Part shown: piece by piece, positions 1 through 8,536 of the stretch
How positions within the stretch are numbered: position 1 is the first letter of the stretch
Layout of the letters: each line of letters opens with the position of its first letter
NCBI GenBank assembly: GCA_027920525.1
Contig: CP115858.1
Location: 1,488,001 to 1,552,000 of the forward strand
Length of the DNA stretch: 64,000 nt
Reading direction: 5' to 3'
Source of the DNA: Chryseobacterium daecheongense
GTDB taxonomy: Bacteria > Bacteroidota > Bacteroidia > Flavobacteriales > Weeksellaceae
The notes under the pieces: model-generated
What the model was told of the DNA's origin: nothing
The model's database searches: none
The model's input: the letters and a program-made list of their open reading frames with translations, nothing else
Program-made: the position numbers and the translations under genes

Positions 1-1182
1 GATGGCGATTCCTCCGCCAAGCATTTTTACCCTTTCGATATTTTTTTCATCAATGGTTTCTGCATGATCAAAAATCCATGGAAGACCATTAAAAGGAATA
101 TCCCGGTTTACTTTTTCAAAAACATTTAAAAAACGGGTGATGCTTTCATTATAGGTTGCATGAAGTCTGAATGGCCAGCGGTTTTCTACCAGTAAACGGA
201 CTACTTTTTCGAGATCTGCTTCCATGTTTTCAGGTAGGTCAGGTCTTGGCTGAAGAAAATCTTCAAAATCGGCTGCAGAAAATACCAGCATCTCTCCTGC
301 CCCGTTGTGACGGTACATATCATCCCCCTGATATAATTTTACCGTGTCGATCCAATCGCTGAAATCTTCAAATTCATGCTTTGGTTTCTGGGTAAAAAGA
401 TTATAGGCGATCCTTACGGTAAGCTGTTTTTTCTCATTCAGTTCGTTCACCACCTGATAATCATCCGGAAAATTCTGGAATCCTCCGCCGGCATCAATGA
501 CACTGGTAATTCCGAAGCGGTTCAGTTCTGTCATAAAATGCCTTGTGGAATTCAGCTGGTGTTCGTAAGAAAGCTTCGGGCCTTTTGCCAGTGTTGAGTA
601 TAAGATCATGGCATTGGGTGTGGCAATAATCAACCCTGTGGGTTCACCGTTAGCATCTCTTTCAATATGTCCGCCTGCCGGAGCCGGAGTATCTTTGGTA
701 AATCCTACTGCTTTTAATGCTGCCCTGTTCATTAAAGCCCTGTCGTACAAATGCAGGATAAAAACAGGCGTTTCCGGGGCAATGGCATTAATTTCCTCCA
801 AAGTAGGCATCCTTCTTTCTGCAAACTGGAATTCGGACCATCCTCCTACGACACGAACCCATTGCGGAGAAGGCGTACGGTCTACCTGGTCTTTTAACAT
901 TCTGAGCGCATCAGCCAGTGAGGGAATACCGTCCCATCTTAATTCCAGGTTGTAATTCAATCCGCCACGAATCAGGTGAATGTGAGAATCATTGATTCCC
1001 GGTACTACTCTTTTCTTTCTGAGATCAATAAGTTCTGTAGATTCATCTGCAAACTGATCTGCCAGTCTGTCATTTCCAACCGCAATAATTTTCCCGTCTT
1101 TAATGGCCACTGCAGAAACTTCCGGAGTTTCTTTATTGAAAGTGTGGATTTTTCCGTTGTATACGATAAGGTCTGCTTTCAT
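1..1182 (-). CDS. YtcJ-like amidohydrolase (partial, 3' end beyond window)
   Basis: The minus-strand frame is open from an ATG at 1182 to the left edge, giving 394 visible codons. The start reads MKADLIVYNGKIHTFN, typical of the N-terminal beta-sandwich of metal-dependent amidohydrolases. The metal-binding HxH lies at residues 67-69 (PGINDSHIHL), and a later FRLHATYN and WIFDHAETI supply further His/Asp candidates, as in the YtcJ subgroup of the imidazolonepropionase-like family. There is no signal peptide, so it should be cytoplasmic. It probably hydrolyses a cyclic amide or related C-N bond; the substrate is unknown. It is the last visible gene of the minus-strand operon starting near 6400, with only 6 nt separating it from the gene upstream. 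The C-terminus is not visible. Confidence 0.85.
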   Translation of the reverse strand, partial: MKADLIVYNGKIHTFNKETPEVSAVAIKDGKIIAVGNDRLADQFADESTELIDLRKKRVVPGINDSHIHLIRGGLNYNLELRWDGIPSLADALRMLKDQVDRTPSPQWVRVVGGWSEFQFAERRMPTLEEINAIAPETPVFILHLYDRALMNRAALKAVGFTKDTPAPAGGHIERDANGEPTGLIIATPNAMILYSTLAKGPKLSYEHQLNSTRHFMTELNRFGITSVIDAGGGFQNFPDDYQVVNELNEKKQLTVRIAYNLFTQKPKHEFEDFSDWIDTVKLYQGDDMYRHNGAGEMLVFSAADFEDFLQPRPDLPENMEADLEKVVRLLVENRWPFRLHATYNESITRFLNVFEKVNRDIPFNGLPWIFDHAETIDEKNIERVKMLGGGIAI

Positions 1183-1188
1183 CTTTAA

Positions 1189-1932
1189 TTATTTGGTGTT
1201 CAACTTCGATATAGCTTCCTGAATTCCTCCTCCGGCAACGGTGAAAAAAGACGGTCCGGCCAGCAGAATCAATTTTTTTAATTTCATGGTATCGGATAAA
1301 TGCTGAGCTTTTAAATAAGACTGCGTACGGTAGGCATCAAAAGCGCCCAAAACCACATTTTCTGCCACCAGGGCTGTCGGAGAATCAATTCCGGCATCTT
1401 TGATATCACTGGCAAAGGATACGGTATGTACCTGTAGTTTCAAAGCTTCTCTCATGGCAACACTTCCTACTTCTTTCATCAGTTCGGCATCGAAAGAGTT
1501 TCTGTTCCCCAGGCCGATCAACAGCAGTTTTCCGGAGGCAAGGCTTCCTTTCGGAGGATTAATTAATAAGGTTTCCAAAGCGTGTCCTTTGAACTGTCCT
1601 TTTTTACGGACTTCTGTAATAATTCCTTTTAATGCTTCATCCAGATGAATCATTCCGTTCAGTTCTTTGGGAAGCGCCGGCGGATTAAAAATATCTCCTT
1701 CCGTATACTCGAAAACACAGGCGATCTGCAAATCTGCTTTGGCAGCAGAAGGTCCCTGCACCAGTCCTACAACGGAAATTCCGTCAACAGTTCCCCATGT
1801 TTTTGAGGTTCCAATTGCTGTTTTTTCTGCAACAGCCTGTGCTGAAACGAATTGGGTTCCCGCAGTTGCCAACACCAATACTGTAAAGAGTGTTTTTGAC
1901 CAATTGATATATTTTGAAATTGAATTTTGCAT
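1189..1932 (-). CDS. Secreted orphan peptidase M17 N-terminal domain protein
   Basis: The 247-residue protein has a hydrophobic leader (about residues 15-31, ending FVSAQA) that looks like a signal peptide. The body resembles the N-terminal macro-like domain of cytosol/leucyl aminopeptidases (M17): LLLIGLGNRNSFDAELMKEV and DAYRTQSYLK resemble the stretches preceding the catalytic half in PepA. The catalytic M17 domain, with its NTDAEGR metal site, is absent, so this is not a complete aminopeptidase. It is an operon member between the alginate-export-like barrel and the amidohydrolase. A periplasmic binding role is possible but inferred. The assignment to the M17 N-terminal family is by motif memory, moderate to good. 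Confidence 0.7.
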   Translation of the reverse strand: MQNSISKYINWSKTLFTVLVLATAGTQFVSAQAVAEKTAIGTSKTWGTVDGISVVGLVQGPSAAKADLQIACVFEYTEGDIFNPPALPKELNGMIHLDEALKGIITEVRKKGQFKGHALETLLINPPKGSLASGKLLLIGLGNRNSFDAELMKEVGSVAMREALKLQVHTVSFASDIKDAGIDSPTALVAENVVLGAFDAYRTQSYLKAQHLSDTMKLKKLILLAGPSFFTVAGGGIQEAISKLNTK

Positions 1933-1952
1933 AATAAATGATTTAATAATGA

Positions 1953-3341
1953 TTAAAATTTGAATCCCAGCCGGATATTCCAGAAAACACCGCTTTTTGC
2001 ATCCTGAATGATATCTTCAATAAAAGGTCCTTTGTGGAAATACTGAAGTCCGCTCACCAAAGAGAAGTGTTTGTTGAAATTATAGGTAAAGCTGGTTAAA
2101 TAAGCCGTTCCGATATACCTTTTATCTGAGCTGCTTCCGGGGCGGTTCAATGCTCCGCTTGGCCGGTAGACACCGTCGTTCAGGGAATATCGCCAGTTGA
2201 AGACAACATCCACCTGCATTTTGAGTCTGGAAGTCAGATCAAGGGTCATATACGGATGAATATCAATTAAATTGACAGGCCCCACCTGAGGGCTGAAGCC
2301 GAAATAGCCTCCTTTCGGATATAAAGGATTAAAGGTATTGAGCTTTCCGTCATTTTTAGAATGATCTCCTGATATATAATCGTTTCTCAGATTAATGCTT
2401 GGCTTGAATGTAAGGTTTTCAAAGAGATACCCTACATCCACAGAGCCCGTCCATGCACTGATCTTTTCGTTTCCAAAACGTCCGAACTGATAGGCAGCTT
2501 CCAGGTTATAGATAAATCCGCCGCCATATTTCCAGAGTCTTCCGCCAATTGTGTGACGCTTTTCTCTTGCTGTTCCGGCTTCAAAAACAGATTCGTCTCT
2601 TCGGATTCCGAGGTAATAGAGATCAAGATTTCCGGCTTCGGGAATAATAATTTTGGAATAAAGTCCCCAAAGATTAAGCTGCTTTGAAATGGTATTATCA
2701 AAAACGCCGGTCCTGACAGAGTCTGTCATCATCGCAAAAGCATCTAAAGAAACATTTTTATAGGAATACATGATTTTGGCTCCTGTAAAAGACAGCCTTG
2801 CATTGGGCCCTTCCCTTACAGAAATTAATCTACCCGAACCGTAGTCCAGCTCCTGTCTTCCCAGTCTCACTGTCAGCTTCTGATCTTCCCTGTTCACCAA
2901 ACCTGCATCCAGAAAGAGATTCTGAATACTCAGCTGGTCTTCATCAATGCCTCTTGAACCGTTTTTTCTTCCGTTTTGCAAAGCACTTCTGATCTGTGAA
3001 AATATTCTGAAGTTTTTCCCGAAATGCCAGTCTGCATGAAGGTCATAGCGTTGGAGAAAAAAGTCGTTGTGTCCTATGTTAAGCCTTCCCCAATCTTCGT
3101 TGTTGAAATCCACATATTCATATCTTGCCTCGCCACCCAATGAGAGATAGATGTCTTTCTTTTCGTTGAGAGGGAGATATTTAATGTTATTATAAAAGCT
3201 TTTGGTGGAATCTTTCAGATATTCATAATTTTCGTCATACCGCAGAAGTTTAAAGCTCTGGGATGAGAACGTTTCAGAATATAAAAAAACTGTTATGATA
3301 AAAGCTTTTAAGAACAGTATTGAAGGTGCAGATTTCAACAT
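1953..3341 (-). CDS. Alginate-export-type outer-membrane beta-barrel
   Basis: The 462-residue protein has an N-terminal hydrophobic signal (FLKAFIITVFLYSETFSSQS) and a body of alternating amphipathic strands ending in an aromatic residue (IRLGFKF), as expected for an outer-membrane barrel. The segments HADWHFGKNFRIFSQIRSAL, LTVRLGRQELDYGSGRLI and REGPNARLSFTGAKIMY are characteristic of the alginate_exp (AlgE-like) family common in Bacteroidota. Family members are porin-like; the name does not prove alginate transport. It lies in a minus-strand operon with hydrolases and an amidohydrolase, so it may admit the substrate those enzymes process (inference). Confidence 0.8.
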   Translation of the reverse strand: MLKSAPSILFLKAFIITVFLYSETFSSQSFKLLRYDENYEYLKDSTKSFYNNIKYLPLNEKKDIYLSLGGEARYEYVDFNNEDWGRLNIGHNDFFLQRYDLHADWHFGKNFRIFSQIRSALQNGRKNGSRGIDEDQLSIQNLFLDAGLVNREDQKLTVRLGRQELDYGSGRLISVREGPNARLSFTGAKIMYSYKNVSLDAFAMMTDSVRTGVFDNTISKQLNLWGLYSKIIIPEAGNLDLYYLGIRRDESVFEAGTAREKRHTIGGRLWKYGGGFIYNLEAAYQFGRFGNEKISAWTGSVDVGYLFENLTFKPSINLRNDYISGDHSKNDGKLNTFNPLYPKGGYFGFSPQVGPVNLIDIHPYMTLDLTSRLKMQVDVVFNWRYSLNDGVYRPSGALNRPGSSSDKRYIGTAYLTSFTYNFNKHFSLVSGLQYFHKGPFIEDIIQDAKSGVFWNIRLGFKF

Positions 3342-3360
3342 TGAAAATGGTATATGAATT

Positions 3361-3993
3361 TTAGTGATTCAGCATATGGTGAGCATAGTGGATTCCCAAT
3401 CCGTAAGAAGCACCATATTTTTTCATCAGGTCAGTTACAGGGCCATAGGTTTCCTGGCGTGCCCAGTCTCTCTGAAGTTCAAGGATATACTGAATGGAAG
3501 TCATGGGCTTTACTCCTGAATGGATCATTCTCTGTACCGCTCTTTCATGCGCCTCATCACTCACATCGCCACAGGCATCGGTAATGACATACACGTCATA
3601 GCCTTCCTCAAGTGCAGATAATGCCGGCCCCACAATACAAACGCCTGTCCATAATCCTGCGAGAACCAGTTTTTGCTTCTTGGTTCCTGTAATGGCTTTA
3701 TAAGCGGCTTCATCTTCCCATGTATTCATCGTTGTTCTGTCGATATACCCTGATGTTGCCATAGGATATGCTTCTTCGATTTCCGGGAAAACAGGACCTG
3801 AAAAACTTTGTTCAGCAACCGTAGTAACGATAGTCGGAACATTGAATATTTTGGATGCTCCACACAGTACTGCTACATTATTACGCAGTTCGTTCATAGA
3901 GATACTTTTGGTTGCAAATGCCATTTGCCCTTCAAAATCAATTAATACCAATGCATGATTTTCAGGAGAAAGTAGTTTGGTTGATGGTTTCAT
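3361..3993 (-). CDS. Isochorismatase/YcaC-like cysteine hydrolase
   Basis: The 210-residue protein has the isochorismatase-like alpha/beta fold. The catalytic Asp is D19 in LVLIDFEGQ, and the nucleophilic Cys is C119 in LAGLWTGVCIVGPAL, followed by the usual YDVYVITDACGDVSDEAHERA segment interrupted only by family variation. The pattern is closest to the YcaC/hydrolase subgroup rather than true isochorismatase or nicotinamidase. There is no signal peptide, so it is probably cytoplasmic. It sits 19 nt upstream of the barrel gene and 32 nt downstream of an alpha/beta hydrolase in the same operon. The substrate is unknown, probably an amide or an ester-like C-N/C-O bond. Confidence 0.85.
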   Translation of the reverse strand: MKPSTKLLSPENHALVLIDFEGQMAFATKSISMNELRNNVAVLCGASKIFNVPTIVTTVAEQSFSGPVFPEIEEAYPMATSGYIDRTTMNTWEDEAAYKAITGTKKQKLVLAGLWTGVCIVGPALSALEEGYDVYVITDACGDVSDEAHERAVQRMIHSGVKPMTSIQYILELQRDWARQETYGPVTDLMKKYGASYGLGIHYAHHMLNH

Positions 3994-4025
3994 AAAGTTT
4001 ATTTAGTTGTTATTTAGTTTGAATT

Positions 4026-4937
4026 TTATTGCTTAAGAAATTTTAATAATTCTTCATTGAATTTGTCTTTTTCTTCGAGGAACAATGCATGTCCGCTGTT
4101 TTCAAAAGGAATAAGCTTAGATCCTTTAATAGCTTTGTTCATTTGCTCTGCTAAAGCATAAGCCACTATCCTGTCCTGTTTTGCCTGCATGATAAGGGTT
4201 GGAATTTTGATTTTCGGTAAATCTCCACGAAGGTCTTCGTCTCTTAAAGCGATTAAAGCCTGCTCCATTGCATAAGCAGATGACTGCATTTCAATCCCTC
4301 CAAGCCAGGTTCCTACACCGGGTGAAACAGAAGTTGCGGATAAAACAAATCTTTCACCTATAGTGTTCAGTAATCCCGGTCTGTCTACGCTTACAAGGTC
4401 TATCCATTTGGTAATATCTTCTTTTGTAAATAGCGGATAAGGATAATCCGGTTTTTTGGTATGAACAGGCGCAGCAGCAGCGAATAATGCAAGTTTACTG
4501 ACATGGGCACTGTTGTATTTCGCCACGTAATGCAAAGCAATCGCACCGCCCATAGAATGGCCGCCCAACGTAGCATCTTTGATATCCAGTTTGTCCAAAA
4601 CAGTTTTGATATCAGAAGCAAACTGGTCATAATCATATTTTCCATAAGGCTTATCCGACTGTCCGAATCCTCTCAGAGTGATTCCTATAACACGATAACC
4701 CGCTTTGATTAAAGGAAGATACTGGTACTCCCATGAAGCATCACTTACCGGATAACCGTGGATTAAAACAACTGGCTTACCTTCTCCAAGGTCGGAAACA
4801 TGAAGTCTTATATTAGGTTCCACTTCGATATATTCTGCTCTGGCTTTCGTAGATTTTGCCGTATTTTGTGCATTAATATTGGTAAGGAATACCGCTGATA
4901 AAAGAACGGCAGTACCAAAAATTGATTTTAGTTTCAT
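4026..4937 (-). CDS. Exported alpha/beta hydrolase
   Basis: The 303-residue protein starts with a clear signal peptide (about residues 1-24, ending NINAQ). The alpha/beta-hydrolase core follows: oxyanion HGYPVSDASW (residues 60-69), RGFGQSDKP, nucleophile S128 in GGHSMGGA, acid in AKQDRIVAY and catalytic His in NSGHALFLEE. The pattern fits the haloperoxidase/esterase-like subfamily. It should act in the periplasm or be surface-attached. It is the second alpha/beta hydrolase of this operon, and a 125-nt upstream gap contains an inverted repeat (4961-4991) that may allow its own regulation. The substrate is not predictable. Confidence 0.88.
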   Translation of the reverse strand: MKLKSIFGTAVLLSAVFLTNINAQNTAKSTKARAEYIEVEPNIRLHVSDLGEGKPVVLIHGYPVSDASWEYQYLPLIKAGYRVIGITLRGFGQSDKPYGKYDYDQFASDIKTVLDKLDIKDATLGGHSMGGAIALHYVAKYNSAHVSKLALFAAAAPVHTKKPDYPYPLFTKEDITKWIDLVSVDRPGLLNTIGERFVLSATSVSPGVGTWLGGIEMQSSAYAMEQALIALRDEDLRGDLPKIKIPTLIMQAKQDRIVAYALAEQMNKAIKGSKLIPFENSGHALFLEEKDKFNEELLKFLKQ

Positions 4938-4960
4938 AATGATGATATTTAATGGCTGGT

Positions 4961-4991
4961 TTTTGACAGATTTATTGTAAACATGTCAAAA
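4961..4991. promoter_or_regulatory. Inverted repeat TTTTGACA-N15-TGTCAAAA
   Basis: Two perfect 8-bp arms (4961-4968 and 4984-4991) are separated by 15 bp, 23 bp upstream of the hydrolase start at 4937. The symmetry and position suggest an operator for a dimeric regulator acting on an internal operon promoter. No regulator can be assigned. A role in RNA structure is less likely because of the AT-rich loop and lack of a U-tract. Confidence 0.4.
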
Positions 4992-5062
4992 TGGTATTGA
5001 ATCAGCTGCCTTCTCTAAAAGGTTCTCCATTTAAAAAGAAGACAGCAGATTCAAAAAAGAAA

Positions 5063-5551
5063 TTATCTTTTTAGTAAATATTTATGCTGCCCTTCTAAAA
5101 CGAGTTCAGATTTTTGGTTATAGACTCTCACTTTTGTGGTCACTATACCTCTGTCTTCCTGTGGCGTTAAATCGGTGATTTCCAACGAAGAATAAAGCGT
5201 ATCTCCTGAATGTACCTCCTTCAAAAAATGACATGATAATTCTAAAAAGGCAATAAAAACACTTCCGAAATAATGAGGCAAAAGAGTTGCACCCGGTGCG
5301 GTAAAAGCCAATACCTGCAAACCGTGGACTACCGGAGCTTCATGACCGTACCTTTTTGCATATTCCACATCGTAATGGATCGGATGATTATCACAGGAAA
5401 CCGTTTGAAATGCTGAAGCATGTGCATCTGTAAGAGTTCTGCTTGGCGCCCTGAACACTTCACCTACTTTCAGTTCATCGAAAGTACGGGCAGGCACAAT
5501 AGCAAAATCTTCAGGATTGAATTCCGCTTCGTGAGTTTTTGAGTTTTCCAT
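5063..5551 (-). CDS. MaoC-like hotdog dehydratase/hydratase
   Basis: The 162-residue protein has the MaoC dehydratase signature: a FRAPSRTLTDAHASAF region, then CDNHPIHYDVEYAK with the catalytic Asp/His pair, and HGLQVLAFTAPGA, the helix of the hotdog fold. Length matches single-hotdog R-specific enoyl-CoA hydratase-like proteins. It is cytoplasmic and probably acts on an acyl-CoA or a related thioester, although many such proteins are of unknown specificity. It lies 27 nt downstream of the 5579-6400 hydrolase gene, so it is very likely co-transcribed with it. Confidence 0.85.
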   Translation of the reverse strand: MENSKTHEAEFNPEDFAIVPARTFDELKVGEVFRAPSRTLTDAHASAFQTVSCDNHPIHYDVEYAKRYGHEAPVVHGLQVLAFTAPGATLLPHYFGSVFIAFLELSCHFLKEVHSGDTLYSSLEITDLTPQEDRGIVTTKVRVYNQKSELVLEGQHKYLLKR

Positions 5552-5578
5552 ATATTTTGGATTTGAATGGAATGATAA

Positions 5579-6400
5579 TTATTCAGCAATAAATTCCAAA
5601 AGGTCTTTATTGATGGTTTGATGCTCTGTAGTGGGCATTCCGTGAGGGAACCCCGGATATGTGATCAGTTTTCCGTTCTTTAGTAATTTAATTGATTTTA
5701 ATGCCGCATTGGCAATAGGGACGATTTGGTCATCCTCACCATGCATCACCAAAACAGGAATATCCACAGCTTTTAAATCTTCGGTTAAATCTGTTTCTGA
5801 AAAAGCTTTGATCCCGTCATAATGAGCAACAATTCCTCCCATCAATCCTTGTCTCCACCAGTTTCTCTGAACTCCGTCCTTTACACTCGCTCCTTCTCTG
5901 TTATAGCCATAGAAAGGGAAAGTAAGATCATAATAAAACTGGTTTCTGTTGTTCATCGTCTGTTCTCTGATATCATCAAAAACTGACATCGGAACACCGT
6001 CAGGATTATTTTCACTCTTAACCATTACCGGCGGAATGGCACTGATCAGAACCGCTTTCTTAGCTCTTCCGTTTGCATATTTGTTAACATAACGGATCAC
6101 TTCTCCACCTCCTGTTGAATGCCCGATGTGTACAACATCTTTCAGATCTAAAAATTCAACCAGTTCTGCAGCATCAGAAGCGTATTGTTCAATAGTATGA
6201 TTGTAGATATTCTGGCTGGAGCGTCCGTGGCCTCTTCTGTCGTGGGTAACCACTCTGTAGCCTTTCTGTAAAAAGAAAATTACCTGTGCATCCCAGTCAT
6301 CAGATGATAATGGCCACCCGTGGTGAAACATCAAGACAGGTCCTTGTCCCTGATCTTTGTAAAAAATTTCTGTTCCGTCTTTTAATGTTAATGTGCTCAT
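5579..6400 (-). CDS. Alpha/beta hydrolase, chloroperoxidase-like
   Basis: I place the start at the ATG at 6400 (MSTLTLKDGTEIFYKD), giving 273 residues. An upstream in-frame Met at 6463 would add a non-conserved 21-residue tail. Motifs are HHGWPLSSDDW (oxyanion), HDRRGHGRS, the nucleophile S95 in GHSTGGGE, the acid in HGEDDQIVP and His in FPHGMPTT. These are typical of non-haem chloroperoxidase/arylesterase-type hydrolases, which mostly act as esterases or perhydrolases. No signal peptide, so cytoplasmic. It is the first gene of the minus-strand operon that runs to the left edge; two terminators upstream separate it from YceI. Confidence 0.88.
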   Translation of the reverse strand: MSTLTLKDGTEIFYKDQGQGPVLMFHHGWPLSSDDWDAQVIFFLQKGYRVVTHDRRGHGRSSQNIYNHTIEQYASDAAELVEFLDLKDVVHIGHSTGGGEVIRYVNKYANGRAKKAVLISAIPPVMVKSENNPDGVPMSVFDDIREQTMNNRNQFYYDLTFPFYGYNREGASVKDGVQRNWWRQGLMGGIVAHYDGIKAFSETDLTEDLKAVDIPVLVMHGEDDQIVPIANAALKSIKLLKNGKLITYPGFPHGMPTTEHQTINKDLLEFIAE

Positions 6401-6506
6401 TGTTGTATTATTTTTTGAATTAAACTTATGAGCATAATGCCAAAAAATAACCCAAAACAACAAAACACCTGATTTACAGAATATTATTTAAAATATCATA
6501 ATAAAA

Positions 6507-6530
6507 AAAACTACGAAATATCGTAGTTTT
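6507..6530 (-). terminator. Intrinsic terminator
   Basis: A 10-bp stem AAAACTACGA/TCGTAGTTTT with an AATA loop. On the minus strand it is followed by a run of eight T. It lies between the yceI gene and the downstream hydrolase operon and would block read-through. Confidence 0.65.
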
Positions 6531-6607
6531 ATGATTGCATTATTTAGTTTTGTATAAAGAAAGTTCAATGAAAATAAATTCCATTAAAATTCCGATCATA
6601 AATAAAC

Positions 6608-6635
6608 AAAAGCCTTTGAGGTTCCAAAGGCTTTT
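6608..6635 (-). terminator. Intrinsic terminator after yceI-like gene
   Basis: A perfect 11-bp stem AAAAGCCTTTG/CAAAGGCTTTT with a 6-nt loop starts 25 nt downstream of the YceI stop codon (minus strand). Together with the hairpin at 6507-6530 it isolates YceI from the next operon. Confidence 0.75.
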
Positions 6636-6660
6636 CTATTGTTTGCTATTTGATGTTTTC

Positions 6661-7173
6661 TTATTGCTGTTTTACAAACTGTAAATCGCCCGCAAGTTTC
6701 ACCTCATCGCTTACCATTACTCCTCCGCCCTCAAGCGCAGCATGCCAGGTAAGTCCGAAATCTTTTCTATTGATTTTGCCTTCAAAAGAAAATCCTGCTC
6801 TTGTATTTCCGTATGGATCTGCTTTAATTCCGTTGAAATCCACATCAAGAGTAATTGGTTTTGTAATGTGGTTAATGGTAAGATCACCCTTTACTTCATT
6901 GCTTAATGCAGAAGCTTCAAAAGTGATTACAGGATGTACTTCAACATTAAAAAAGTCTGCCGATTTCAGGTGATTGTCTCTGTCGGTATTGTATGTAGAT
7001 ATAGAATCTGTCTGAATAGTTGCTACTGTTTTTACATTGGTAAAAGTATCGTCTTCTGCTTCAAGCTGCACATCAAAATTGGTGAAATTTCCTTTGACAT
7101 TTGAAATCATCATATGTCTTACCTTGAAAGTTATTTCACTGTGTGTTGGGTCTAGGTTCCATTTTGTAGCCAT
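6661..7173 (-). CDS. YceI family lipid-binding-like protein
   Basis: The 170-residue protein starts MATKWNLDPTHSEITFKVRH, the typical YceI opening, and contains VHPVITFEASAL, FEGKINRKDFGLTWHAALEG and a closing VKLAGDLQFVK. YceI proteins form a lipocalin-like barrel that binds an isoprenoid or fatty acyl chain. No signal peptide is visible, so this is the cytoplasmic version common in flavobacteria. It is divergent from the Crp-like regulator at 7371 and followed by its own terminator, so it is probably monocistronic. The ligand and role are unknown; a stress or quinone-related role is only a guess. Confidence 0.88.
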   Translation of the reverse strand: MATKWNLDPTHSEITFKVRHMMISNVKGNFTNFDVQLEAEDDTFTNVKTVATIQTDSISTYNTDRDNHLKSADFFNVEVHPVITFEASALSNEVKGDLTINHITKPITLDVDFNGIKADPYGNTRAGFSFEGKINRKDFGLTWHAALEGGGVMVSDEVKLAGDLQFVKQQ

Positions 7174-7241
7174 TGTAATTATATTTTAAAGGTTATTTAT
7201 ATCACAAATTTACAGGCATCCAAGTCTGGAAGTTGTTGATA

Positions 7242-7267
7242 TTTGATAATAAATATTTTGCATCAAA
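7242..7267. promoter_or_regulatory. TTTGAT-N14-ATCAAA dyad in the yceI/crp divergent region
   Basis: Arms are at 7242-7247 and 7262-7267, with further TTGATAA-type half-sites to about 7312. The cluster sits between the divergent yceI-like and crp-like genes and could be an operator for either direction. The sequence is AT-rich, so chance similarity is possible. Confidence 0.3.
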
Positions 7268-7370
7268 TTGATTCAATGATTTATTTTGATAACGGATTTG
7301 ATAATAACTTTTAATGACCAGATAATTTTCATTAAATTCGTAAATCAAGAAATCAGTTCAGGACCTAACT

Positions 7371-7961
7371 ATGAATATCAATCAGGACAGTTTTTTAATT
7401 CTTTTCAGTTATATCGAAGCTCACAGCTCATCCACATTAAGTTCTGATGACAAAAAATTTATACGAGAGTTATTTGTTTACAAAAAAATTGAAAAAAAAC
7501 AGTTTTTTCTAAAGCAGGGAGAAATTTGCAAATACTGTGGTTTCATCATTAAGGGAGCAATGAAACAATATTCTGTGGACGACTCTGGAAAGGAAAATGT
7601 CATCAACCTTTATCTGGAAAACTGGTGGGTAGCTGATCGAGAAAGTCTATTAGGCTCAAAACCGTCCATTTATACTATTGAAGCCTATGAGGATACTGAG
7701 ATGTTGATGATTTCAAAAGAAGACATTAACGAAATGACAAAAGTTCCGGCTTTAAACGAATTGACAAAACGATTGGATATGAACCACGGCATAGCGATGC
7801 AAAATCGCATCAATAATGCAATAAGCCTTTCCGCAGCAGAACGTTATCATAATCTTTTTAAAACTCATCCTGCATTTTTACAAAGATTTCCACAACATCT
7901 TATTGCATCGTATTTGGGAATTACAAAAGAAACTTTAAGCCGTATCCGTAAACAGAAATAG
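7371..7961 (+). CDS. Crp/Fnr family transcriptional regulator
   Basis: The 196-residue protein has an N-terminal cyclic-nucleotide-binding-type barrel (FFLKQGEICKYCGFIIKGAM, about residues 42-65) and a C-terminal winged helix (FPQHLIASYLGITKETLSRI, ending at the extreme C-terminus). This is the common short Bacteroidota form. There is no Fnr-type four-Cys iron-sulfur set and no obvious conserved cAMP-binding RS pair, so the signal is unknown. Being divergent from the YceI gene across a 197-bp spacer with repeated TTGAT elements, it may control YceI and itself. Confidence 0.85.
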   Translation: MNINQDSFLILFSYIEAHSSSTLSSDDKKFIRELFVYKKIEKKQFFLKQGEICKYCGFIIKGAMKQYSVDDSGKENVINLYLENWWVADRESLLGSKPSIYTIEAYEDTEMLMISKEDINEMTKVPALNELTKRLDMNHGIAMQNRINNAISLSAAERYHNLFKTHPAFLQRFPQHLIASYLGITKETLSRIRKQK

Positions 7962-8038
7962 ATTTGAGAAAAATTTAATAAGAATCACCAATTAAATAGT
8001 TAACGTTATTTTGAGCGTTAATAATTAAATCAAGCAAG

Positions 8039-8413
8039 CTATGAATGTTTATCATGCTCTACCATTCTTGACAGAATCACTCTTCTCAGTCTATCTTCAT
8101 TCTCGTCGCCCCAACCGCCTAATACAGAAATTACAGGAATTAGTGTCTTACCAAAATCTGTGAGTGAATATTCAACTTTGGGAGGGACCTGAGCATAGAT
8201 TTTTTTAGTGACAAGTTCATGCTCTTCAAGTTCTTTTAATTGAATATTTAATACACGCCTTGATGCATCAGGAATTTTACGCTGTAATTCACTTGGACGC
8301 AGATGTCCCTGATAGATAAACCATAGCAGGCGGATTTTCCACTTGCCATAAAGGACTTCACCAATAAGGTCAAGGCCACAGTTCAAATTCAAAGGTATTT
8401 TTCTTTCATGCAT
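8039..8413 (-). CDS. HxlR-family winged-helix regulator
   Basis: I use the ATG at 8413 (MHERKIPLNLNCGLDLIGEV), giving 124 residues. A start at 8473 would run through the putative operator. The body has the HxlR signature: GKWKIRLLWFIYQGHLRPSE, SRRVLNIQLKELEEHELVTK and VEYSLTDFGKTLIPVI. HxlR/YodB/MarR-like regulators of this size usually repress a neighbouring oxidoreductase gene and respond to electrophiles, quinones or aldehydes through a Cys; here the N-terminal Cys (NLNCGLDL) is in the usual position. It is divergent from the SDR gene and shares a palindrome (8431-8446) with it. Confidence 0.88.
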   Translation of the reverse strand: MHERKIPLNLNCGLDLIGEVLYGKWKIRLLWFIYQGHLRPSELQRKIPDASRRVLNIQLKELEEHELVTKKIYAQVPPKVEYSLTDFGKTLIPVISVLGGWGDENEDRLRRVILSRMVEHDKHS

Positions 8414-8430
8414 ATACAAATGTAGCCCAA

Positions 8431-8446
8431 TGTACCAAATTGTACA
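8431..8446. promoter_or_regulatory. Probable HxlR operator TGTAC-N6-GTACA
   Basis: Perfect 5-bp inverted arms lie 17 bp upstream of the HxlR start and about 90 bp upstream of the divergent SDR start. A further TGTAG half-like element begins at 8421. The position fits autoregulation plus control of the SDR/NTF2 pair; binding is inferred. Confidence 0.5.
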
Positions 8447-8536
8447 ATAGGGGAATAAATTATCCCTATGCAATTCGATTTTCCGTTATTGCCTAAAATA
8501 GTGATACTTCGGAAATTTGTATCAAAGAATTAGACA

